DNA of 64,000 nt, taken from NCBI RefSeq assembly GCF_014851765.1, contig NZ_JACVAI010000001.1, positions 372,001 to 436,000 on the forward strand. The letters run 5' to 3'. A model generated the notes under the pieces. It was not told where the DNA came from, ran no database searches, and saw nothing but the letters and a program-made list of their open reading frames with translations. Of the stretch, positions 16,389-23,409 are shown one piece after another. This stretch comes from Pseudomonas sp. PDM04 (lineage in GTDB: Bacteria > Pseudomonadota > Gammaproteobacteria > Pseudomonadales > Pseudomonadaceae). The translations under genes were made by a program, and so were the position numbers. The stretch's first letter is position 1; the number at the start of each line of letters is the position of its first letter.

Positions 16389-18539
16389 CTAAAAGCGTTG
16401 GCCGAGCAAAGCTCGCAAGGGAGAAAGCAGTACGGACCACAGGCCTGAGCGCTCGACATCCAGGTGCGGCAGAGCCTGTTTATGCGCTCGCACACTGACG
16501 GGTCGCCATCGGCGCTGGGGCACGTAGGACAATGCCTTGATGCGTGCAGGCAAACGCGGGGCTGTGCGTTTCTCCCCCAGCAACGAACGTCGCAGCAAGG
16601 TGCCGAACGCCAGCGCCGGCTCGGCCTTGCTGACTACGTTGATCGTCGCGTCACTGAACAGCCGCGCGATCAGGCGCCGCCGCAAGGCTTCATCGAGCTC
16701 GGCAAACCGCAGGCCCAACTGATCCGTGCCGTGGTTGCGCATGACTTCGACCTCGAGCCAGCCCAGCTTGTCGATCCACATCTCGCCACACAGACCCGGC
16801 TTGATCGACGAGGCGAAGGCGCAACTGAACGATGCCCCGCTGAGGGAAATGTCCACCAGACGACCGGGAAGGACCTTGCCGCCAAAACGCAAGCCGGTGG
16901 CTTTGTCGAACGGAAAGCGCTCTTCGCCATGCAACCGCGGGCGGTCGACACAGGCCACCAGCGTCGCGAGGTTGTAGATCAGTGCCACCACCGTCCAGAA
17001 CAGGTTGAACACCATGTTGCCGTCGAACGCAGCAGCCGTGCTGATGGCGATGTAAGCGCCGATCTGGGAGAACAGTGTCAGCGCGAAAAAGAACCCGAAC
17101 AACTTCCAGTGAACCATGGTTTTCGTCCGGTCCAACCCCTTGGCAGTGACTTTGAAGGGCCGTCCGAAAGGCCGGATCATCGCGCTGGCAAGGGTTGCGG
17201 TGACGGCCAGCGACGCAACGATCTGTGTGACTTCAGTGAAAATCGGCAAGGTACGCCGGTCCGTAACCCACGTCCCATAACCCCAGAATGCGATCAGTGC
17301 CGGCATGCCGAACGCGAGGAAGTCCACCGGATTGGCGTAAAAACCGGCAATGCCGAAATACCAATACAACACCGGCGACACCAGCATCATCAAGATGAAC
17401 GGTTTGGAAAACCAGTGCATCAGCCCGTGGATGTAGTGCAGGCGGTCATTGAACGTGTAACCGCCGCCACGCAAAGGTCCGTCCTTGAGCAGCGCCACCT
17501 GGAGGGTGCCCAGGCACCAACGCCCGCGCTGGTTGATGTATTCGGTCAGGCCCTCGGCGGATAAACCAATCGACAAGCGCTCGTTCAACCAGCGCGTGAC
17601 GTAGCCTTTTTGCAGCAGCCGATAGGTGGTGTAGATGTCTTCGCAGACAGAGCCTGTAGGAAAACCGCCGATTTCGTTGATCAAATCCCGGCGTACCACG
17701 AAGGATGTACCGACACAAAATGCCGCATCCCAGCCGTCCTTGGCCGGTTGAAACACGTCGAAGAACACCCGTTGCTCATCCACCCAGCATGCCGATGTCC
17801 CCAGGTTGTGCTGGATCGGATCGGGGTTGTAGTAAAACTGCGGCGTCTGCACCAGGCCGACTTTCGGATCGTCGAACAGGCCCAGTGTGCGCATCAGGAT
17901 CGGCTGCTGAGGCGCGAAGTCAGCGTCGAGCACGAGGATGTACGGCGCATTGCTGCCCGCCGCCGACTGACGCAATCCGTTGTTCAAGTTACCGGCCTTG
18001 GCGTGGGCATTGTCCGGGCGCCGCGCATATTGCACACCGACCTCGGCACAGTAATCGCGCAGCCAGTCGCGACGCGTATCGTCGAGCACCCAGATGGTGA
18101 AGTTGGGATAGTCGATGGCCTGGGCCGCGATGATGGTCTTTTCGAGGATCTCCAGGCCTTCGTTGTAAGTAGCGATAAACACGTCCACCGCCGGTACGTC
18201 AGCCCCCTGGGCACGCAGGCGTCGCTCGCCCGCATCGGCCTGCTTGCTGTGATCGGAACGGCAGAGCATGACGACAATGGAAAACAGCGTGTAGCCGATC
18301 GCCAACATTTCGAAAAACAGGAAGGCATAGGCCCAGACCGTGGCAAACCCGGAGTGATCGTCAGGCAACGTCTCGCGAATGCGCCACGCCGCATAGTTGA
18401 CCAGCAACAACGCGGTAACGGCGCCAAACCCGGCACGCGCAGCCCATTGATCCCGGTGCGTCAGGCAGGTGAACAGAATCACCACCGCCAGCGTCCAGAA
18501 GTTGATTTGCAGCAGTTGCATCGCATCCAGTGCCTGCAT
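16389..18539 (-). CDS. Cellulose-synthase-like family 2 glycosyltransferase with C-terminal PilZ domain
   Basis: 716 residues, inner membrane. Two N-terminal helices (about 13-55), a third (70-92), then the cytosolic GT-A domain with processive-synthase motifs: DD at 153-154, DxD at 205-207, ED at 300-301 and QRGRW at 337-341. Further helices at about 382-425, 435-455, 480-500 and 508-528 form the translocation channel. A PilZ-like tail from about 530 holds D563-I-S-L-S-G568 (DxSxxG), but the RxxxR position reads H537-G-E-E-R541. Makes a beta-glucan-like polymer by family. The ATG one base after the preceding stop is chosen (GGAGG nine bases upstream). No bcsB, bcsC or bcsZ is nearby, so this is not a standard cellulose operon. 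Confidence 0.88.
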   Translation of the reverse strand: MQALDAMQLLQINFWTLAVVILFTCLTHRDQWAARAGFGAVTALLLVNYAAWRIRETLPDDHSGFATVWAYAFLFFEMLAIGYTLFSIVVMLCRSDHSKQADAGERRLRAQGADVPAVDVFIATYNEGLEILEKTIIAAQAIDYPNFTIWVLDDTRRDWLRDYCAEVGVQYARRPDNAHAKAGNLNNGLRQSAAGSNAPYILVLDADFAPQQPILMRTLGLFDDPKVGLVQTPQFYYNPDPIQHNLGTSACWVDEQRVFFDVFQPAKDGWDAAFCVGTSFVVRRDLINEIGGFPTGSVCEDIYTTYRLLQKGYVTRWLNERLSIGLSAEGLTEYINQRGRWCLGTLQVALLKDGPLRGGGYTFNDRLHYIHGLMHWFSKPFILMMLVSPVLYWYFGIAGFYANPVDFLAFGMPALIAFWGYGTWVTDRRTLPIFTEVTQIVASLAVTATLASAMIRPFGRPFKVTAKGLDRTKTMVHWKLFGFFFALTLFSQIGAYIAISTAAAFDGNMVFNLFWTVVALIYNLATLVACVDRPRLHGEERFPFDKATGLRFGGKVLPGRLVDISLSGASFSCAFASSIKPGLCGEMWIDKLGWLEVEVMRNHGTDQLGLRFAELDEALRRRLIARLFSDATINVVSKAEPALAFGTLLRRSLLGEKRTAPRLPARIKALSYVPQRRWRPVSVRAHKQALPHLDVERSGLWSVLLSPLRALLGQRF

Positions 18540-18540
18540 G

Positions 18541-19785
18541 TCAGTCAGCCTCCATCGAACCGGTAAAGGGATTGACGCCCGTGGCCGCAATTGCCGCCCA
18601 CGCCGTGGCGCCCAAGTGAGGCAAGTGGTAATAGAAAAAATCGTTGGTGATGGAGTCCGGGCCAATGGCCAGGCCGGTGCTGATGCGCGGTGCCGGTGTC
18701 GCGAACAGCCAGCCTTCGCTCGCTTGCTGGTCGAGCAACACGCCCCACAGCGGTCGCGCCTTGTCACCCAGGCCGTTCAATTGCGCCACCGCAGCCGCCT
18801 GCGCGGTGCCTTCGGTCCATAGACCGTCAGGGTCGCGGTTGAAGCCATAACCGTCACCGGCGCGGTGCACGCGATCGATAAACGCGAAGACCCGGCGCCA
18901 GTCCCTGGGGGGATCCTGCAGGGCAATCAGCGGCCAGATCTGGGCGTCCAGCCCTGAACGCACGCGATCGGAGGTCTGGCCATCCGCCCCGGTGCCGATC
19001 AGGAACCGCCCTTCCCCGGCATCCCACTGGCTGGACACGAATTGCCGGGCGATTCGCGCCTGTTGTGCCGAACCTGCATCCGGCGCCACCGCATCGAGCG
19101 CCGACCACGCCGCAGCCAGATCGACGTTATGCTCCGTGGACTTCCAGTTCTGCTGCACCTGCTGGGAGAAATACCCGTAGTAGCCGCCGCTGAAGCCGGC
19201 GGGCGATTGGTCGTCGTAGGTGTTCTTCTGCGACCAGTGCAGGACTTTTCTGGTGGCCTCAAGGTAAGACGCCTCGCCGCTCTGGCGAAAAGCCTCCAGC
19301 AAGGCCAATGCCGCCCACGCCTGATTGCCGGTGGCGCTGCTGACTTGGTAGGCATCCTGGTTCCAGGCGTTCCGCTCGGTGCTCCAGTAGCCCGGCAATT
19401 TCATCGACGGCAGCCCCACCGGCCCTGCCGCATAGGCGTTGCGCAAGCGGCCGTCCTGATACTCGGGATCGTGCTCCGTGGCGAACACCAATGCGTCGGC
19501 GATCCGCCGCGCCGATGCGGCTTTGCCACAGGCAAACAATGCAATGCTGGCCAACGCGTTGTCGTACGTGAACGCCACGCCGCGCAACGCCAGGATCGGT
19601 GCAGGTTGACCGTTCAATGCCGGATAACTGGGCAACAGCACCGGCCCCGCCGGTTGCGATGTCACCGCCTGATCCAGTGCCGCGCACGTCATCGCCATCA
19701 GTTGCGGCCTGGCTTGCGCAGCCAATGCAGGAAAGGCGCCACCGATCAGCATCACGCCAGCGGCCACTCGCAAGATACCCTTCAT
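18541..19785 (-). CDS. Secreted six-hairpin ((alpha/alpha)6) glycosidase-like protein
   Basis: 414 residues with a signal peptide (about 1-22, ALAA). The mature part repeats a helix-pair pattern with motifs typical of (alpha/alpha)6 barrels: FTYDNALASIALFACG, GRLRNAYAAG, ATGNQAWAALALLEAFR, GGYYGYFSQ, STEHNVDLAAAWSALD and DGLWTEGTAQAAAVAQLNG. I do not recognise the exact CAZy family, and no catalytic pair can be assigned by eye. Its start overlaps the previous stop (ATGA), so it is coupled to the membrane-fusion gene. In this setting it would trim or edit polymer in the periplasm, as BcsZ or AlgL do in their systems (inference). Confidence 0.7.
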   Translation of the reverse strand: MKGILRVAAGVMLIGGAFPALAAQARPQLMAMTCAALDQAVTSQPAGPVLLPSYPALNGQPAPILALRGVAFTYDNALASIALFACGKAASARRIADALVFATEHDPEYQDGRLRNAYAAGPVGLPSMKLPGYWSTERNAWNQDAYQVSSATGNQAWAALALLEAFRQSGEASYLEATRKVLHWSQKNTYDDQSPAGFSGGYYGYFSQQVQQNWKSTEHNVDLAAAWSALDAVAPDAGSAQQARIARQFVSSQWDAGEGRFLIGTGADGQTSDRVRSGLDAQIWPLIALQDPPRDWRRVFAFIDRVHRAGDGYGFNRDPDGLWTEGTAQAAAVAQLNGLGDKARPLWGVLLDQQASEGWLFATPAPRISTGLAIGPDSITNDFFYYHLPHLGATAWAAIAATGVNPFTGSMEAD

Positions 19786-20987
19786 GGTCGCGACACCTCG
19801 GCGCTGGCCCACAAGCCCGGATTGCAGGTCATGGCGCGCTGGCTCTGCGTCAGGTCCGTGGCGAACGTCCCGACCACGTACACCGAGTTCTGCTCGGCAT
19901 ACGGAAACGGCACGCTGTAGGTGTTGGCGCGAATGTCCGAAGTGCTGGACAGCAACTGCACCACACTGGCCTTGAGCGGTTCGGCGAGGCCGCGGATTTT
20001 CACGGTCAGCACACTGTCGCGATCGATCTTGCTGGCCATCCGCTCCGGGAACACCGCGATCACGTAGCTCTGCGCGCAATCGGTGGCGCGCAGCAAGGTC
20101 GACCCCGCCTGCACCAGCGTGCCCTGCGGTGCCAACAACTCCTGCACGGTGCCGGGGGAATAGGCGACGACGTCATACCCGGACATCATGTTGACCCGGT
20201 TCTGTTCGGTTTCGATCAGTTGGTTGAGGTGGTCGAGTTCCTGTTGATAGGTCGCACGATTGCGCGCCTGATTGTCCAGGCTCAGCTTCAACGTGGTCAT
20301 CTGCGCACTCAGGTCGAACATGCGCATTTGATCGGGATCCAGGTACACCTGCTGGTTGGCCGCACTGACATCGCCGTCATTGATCCGCAACTGCGAACGC
20401 ACCGACTCCGCCGCACCTTGCAGCGATGCCAACTGGGCTTTGGACGAAGCGACCACTGCGCCACTCACCGCCCCCTGCACGAACAACTCGAGATTGCGCT
20501 CAACGGTTTCCCGGGCATCCATCAACCGTGCGCTGGCGGCGCTGTTTTCCGCTTTGAGTGCCCGCTGGATGAACAGCTGCCGAGTATGAAACGCGGTCTG
20601 GTATTGCTGACTGGTTTTCTCCAGTGCCTCGTAATACTGCTGATCATGTTCGGCCTGGCTGGCCGACGACGACAATTGTTGCTCCAGGGTCAGTCGACGG
20701 GTTTGCAGCGTCAGCAGGGTTTCCTGGTTCGCTCGCGGGTTCTGCACCACGGCGATCTTCTGCCCTTGAACGAAGGTCGCGCCAGGTTTGACCTCCAGTG
20801 TACTGACCACCCCGTCAATGGGCGTTGTCAGCAAAATCACCGGGGCATTCAAAATGGCCCGTGTGGCGGAAGCCGACACCAGGGGCATCAATAATGTCGA
20901 CAACAACAGCCAGACGATAAACCCCAGGACGCCCAACCCCACCAGGCGCGGCAACAGTGATAACAGCCTTGAGCGTTCTTGCGCCAT
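19782..20987 (-). CDS. HlyD-type periplasmic adaptor (membrane-fusion) protein
   Basis: 401 residues. One N-terminal membrane helix (about 16-38, LVGLGVLGFIVWLLLSTLLMPLV), a lipoyl half-motif (LTTPIDGVVSTLEVKPGATFVQGQKIAVV), a long helical hairpin (about 90-255, rich in QQ and leucine heptads), the second lipoyl half (VVAYSPGTVQELLAPQGTLVQAG) and a beta-barrel tail. First gene of the operon; the ATG is preceded by GGGAGA. Comparable proteins serve polysaccharide synthases in Alg44 and in the Sinorhizobium mixed-linkage-glucan pair BgsB/BgsA, which fits the synthase encoded two genes downstream. Confidence 0.85.
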   Translation of the reverse strand: MAQERSRLLSLLPRLVGLGVLGFIVWLLLSTLLMPLVSASATRAILNAPVILLTTPIDGVVSTLEVKPGATFVQGQKIAVVQNPRANQETLLTLQTRRLTLEQQLSSSASQAEHDQQYYEALEKTSQQYQTAFHTRQLFIQRALKAENSAASARLMDARETVERNLELFVQGAVSGAVVASSKAQLASLQGAAESVRSQLRINDGDVSAANQQVYLDPDQMRMFDLSAQMTTLKLSLDNQARNRATYQQELDHLNQLIETEQNRVNMMSGYDVVAYSPGTVQELLAPQGTLVQAGSTLLRATDCAQSYVIAVFPERMASKIDRDSVLTVKIRGLAEPLKASVVQLLSSTSDIRANTYSVPFPYAEQNSVYVVGTFATDLTQSQRAMTCNPGLWASAEVSRP

Positions 20988-21450
20988 GTTCGACTCTCCC
21001 GATAAACCAACCGCGTAAAGCCAGGCAATAACAGGCCGTGACCGAAAGACACTTTTGGCAGGGTGAACAAAGCAAAAAAACGCGAAGAGTCGGCAACTAA
21101 GACGACGCCAGTGATCTGGATTATTGTGATGTGAGCAGGAATGGGATTCCCGTCTTTTTGGAGAGTTGCTGTAACAGCGTTGCGAGCCCGAGACAGAGCG
21201 GGCGGTGTTATTGGCGACACTAGTTTCAGGACTTTGACGTGTCAAGCGGATGTATCAAGCAATTAAATGGCGCCAAATATATAACGCAGCGTTGATTGGA
21301 TCCACTTCAGTCATTGATTCGACATACATCGGCAACTGTTTATTTTAAATGGAAGTTTTTATTTTTTCCGACACCCTGAACTTTTTATTGTATTCGAGAC
21401 AATGCTTAATAATTAATCGAACATATTAAAACGATATAAGTCCGAGGGTT
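20988..21450 (-). promoter_or_regulatory. AT-rich leader and promoter region of the polysaccharide operon
   Basis: No gene is supported here. Bases 21241-21450 are about 35% GC by my count, far below the surroundings. On the minus strand TTGACA (21245-21240) is followed 17 bases later by TAGTGT (21222-21217), a plausible sigma-70 promoter with a consensus -35 and a weak -10. That would give an untranslated leader of about 220 bases before the ATG at 20987. The AT-rich stretch upstream of it is a likely site for MvaT/H-NS-type silencers or activators. Confidence 0.5.
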
Positions 21451-21536
21451 TTGATTGCGCCATTGGGCGGGTCCGCGGAACAACCTGCTTCCGTGATCAC
21501 TGGGCAGCTTGAACGAGAAAAATCGCCACCAACAAA

Positions 21537-21562
21537 AACGCCCCGACCGAAGTCGGGGCGTT
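21537..21562 (-). terminator. Rho-independent terminator of gap
   Basis: Stem AACGCCCCGAC / GTCGGGGCGTT with a 4-base loop, followed on the minus strand by TTTTTGTT. It lies 20 bases beyond the gap stop codon. Confidence 0.9.
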
Positions 21563-21582
21563 CCTGGTGTGCAGCTAGGCGC

Positions 21583-23031
21583 TTAGCGTGGGAATGCAGG
21601 CGGGTTTACACCGGCCATGTCTTCCATCACGCGCACCACCTGGCAGCTGTAACCGAACTCGTTGTCGTACCAGACGTACAGTACAACGCGGTTATCCTGG
21701 GTGATGGTCGCCTCAGCATCCACCACGCCTGCGTGGCGCGAGCCAACGAAGTCGGTGGAAACCACTTCCTGGGAGCTGACGTAGTCGATCTGCTTGTGCA
21801 GGTCCGAGTGCATTGCCATCTGGCGCAGGTACTCGTTGATTTCGTCGCGAGTGGTGGCCTTTTCCAGGTTCAGGTTCAGGATGGCCATCGACACGTTCGG
21901 CGTAGGAACACGAATCGCGTTACCGGTCAGCTTGCCCTTGAGCACTGGCAGCGCCTTGGCGGCGGCGGTGGCGGCACCGGTTTCGGTGATGACCATGTTC
22001 AGCGGCGCGGCGCGGCCACGACGGCTGCCCTTGTGGAAGTTGTCGATCAGGTTCTGGTCGTTGGTGAACGAGTGAACGGTTTCGACGTGGCCGTTGACGA
22101 TGCCGTACTTGTCGTTCACCGCCTTGAGCACCGGCACGATGGCGTTGGTGGTGCAGGATGCCGCCGAGATGATCTTGTCGTCCGGGGTGATGTCGCCATG
22201 GTTGATGCCATGCACGATGTTCTTCAGCGCGCCCTTGCCGGGTGCAGTGAGGATCACGCGGGCAGCGCCCGGGCAGGCCAGGTGCTGACCCAGGCCGTCG
22301 GCGTCACGCCATACACCGGTGTTGTCGACGATCAGCGCGTTTTCGATGCCGTACTGGGTGTAGTCGACTTCGGTCGGGCTCTTGGCGTAGATCACCTGGA
22401 TCAGGTTGCCGTTGGCGGTGATGGTGTTGTTGGCTTCATCAATGGTGATGGTGCCGTCGAACGGGCCATGAACCGAGTCGCGGCGCAGCAGGCTGGCACG
22501 CTTGACCAAGTCATTCTCGGCACCCTTGCGGACCACGATGGCGCGCAGGCGCAGGCCGTCGCCACCACCGGTTTTCTCGATCAGGATGCGCGCCAGCAGA
22601 CGGCCGATACGACCGAAGCCGTAGAGGACAACGTCGGTGCCTTTGCGTGCGGAGGCGTTCTGCTGGCCAACCACGTCGGCCAGTTCTTCACGGACGAACT
22701 GCTCGGCCGTACGGCCATTGCCTTCGGCCTTGAACTTGGACGCCAGCTTGCCCAGGTCGACCGAAGCGGCGCCGAGCTTGAGCTCGCTCATCGCCTTGAT
22801 CAGCGGGAATGTTTCGTGGACGGACAGTTCGGTGTCGTCGGACTGACGGTGACGAGCAAAGCGGTGAGCCTTGAGAATCGCGATCACCGAACGGTTGATC
22901 AGGCTGCGGCCATAGATCGAGCTCACCACGTTGTTATTGCGGTAGAGCTGACCGATAAGCGGAATCATCGCTTCTGCGAGTGCTTCACGGTCGATCCATT
23001 CACCAAGACACTGGTCGGGCTTCTGAGTCAC
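21583..23031 (-). CDS. gap: Glyceraldehyde-3-phosphate dehydrogenase, long form with N-terminal extension
   Basis: 482 residues against about 335 for ordinary GAPDH. Residues 1 to about 125 form an additional helical domain (CLGEWIDREALAEAMIPLIGQLYRNNNVV...). The Rossmann core starts at VVLYGFGRIGRLLARILIE; the catalytic Cys is in ISAASCTTNAIVPVLKAVND, and WYDNEFGYS marks the C-terminal end. The GTG start is chosen because GGAAGG lies five bases upstream; an ATG at 23046 is the alternative. The gene lies beside mfd as in other pseudomonads. A role in gluconeogenic or NADP-linked flux is possible but cannot be read from sequence. Confidence 0.9.
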   Translation of the reverse strand: MTQKPDQCLGEWIDREALAEAMIPLIGQLYRNNNVVSSIYGRSLINRSVIAILKAHRFARHRQSDDTELSVHETFPLIKAMSELKLGAASVDLGKLASKFKAEGNGRTAEQFVREELADVVGQQNASARKGTDVVLYGFGRIGRLLARILIEKTGGGDGLRLRAIVVRKGAENDLVKRASLLRRDSVHGPFDGTITIDEANNTITANGNLIQVIYAKSPTEVDYTQYGIENALIVDNTGVWRDADGLGQHLACPGAARVILTAPGKGALKNIVHGINHGDITPDDKIISAASCTTNAIVPVLKAVNDKYGIVNGHVETVHSFTNDQNLIDNFHKGSRRGRAAPLNMVITETGAATAAAKALPVLKGKLTGNAIRVPTPNVSMAILNLNLEKATTRDEINEYLRQMAMHSDLHKQIDYVSSQEVVSTDFVGSRHAGVVDAEATITQDNRVVLYVWYDNEFGYSCQVVRVMEDMAGVNPPAFPR

Positions 23032-23240
23032 GGGAACCTTCCACATGTAGGGGCAGAAAAAAGGGGCTACATTATGCCGCCGAGAGACCCGCGTAGCAAT
23101 GCGCGCCTGTCGTGCGATCCGTAACAAATTTCCGACAGAAAAAAATCAGTGCCGCCGAAGCCCAGTAAAACCGGGCCTTCCAGCGGGGTCAATTTTTTGA
23201 AGACATCGCTGTCTTGTGCGTAACCCTCCGTAACACTCGC

Positions 23241-23308
23241 TTGTTTTGCCACTACATAATCGGTGTTTTTCATCAAAAAACCGGCGTTTTTTGTCTTTAC
23301 CACTACAT
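23241..23308. promoter_or_regulatory. Pair of 17-18-bp direct repeats in the gap-mfd intergenic region
   Basis: TTGTTTTGCCACTACAT (23241-23257) and TTGTCTTTACCACTACAT (23291-23308) start exactly 50 bases apart. On the minus strand both begin ATGTAGTGG and end ACAA, loosely like the HexR operator TGTAAT-N-ATTACA. Likely binding sites for a regulator of gap; identity unproven. The rest of 23032-23409 holds no supported gene. Confidence 0.45.
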
Positions 23309-23342
23309 TTCGCCAAACCTGCGTAATAGACACAGTCAGCAA

Positions 23343-23372
23343 CTGACAGGCGGCATCCGGGCCCGCTACAAT
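23343..23372 (+). promoter_or_regulatory. Putative sigma-70 promoter of mfd
   Basis: CTGACA (23343-23348) and TACAAT (23367-23372) are separated by 18 bases, and lie 38 bases before the mfd GTG. Confidence 0.5.
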
Positions 23373-23409
23373 TACCGACTTTGTCGCAACGCTTGGAGCT
23401 CAACCTTCC

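Noticed and set aside
16389..18539. Naming the synthase bcsA
   Set aside because: It is shorter than BcsA, has an altered PilZ motif, and none of bcsB, bcsC, bcsQ or bcsZ is present.
18540..18767. 76 extra codons upstream of the glycosyltransferase start
   Set aside because: They lie inside the hydrolase gene in another frame and are Arg/Pro/Ser-rich; the ATG at 18539 has a good ribosome site.
14940..20987. Reading the operon as an ordinary drug-efflux system because of the HlyD and NodT proteins
   Set aside because: There is no RND or MFS pump in the operon; a processive GT2 synthase and a secreted hydrolase sit between the adaptor and the outer-membrane factor.
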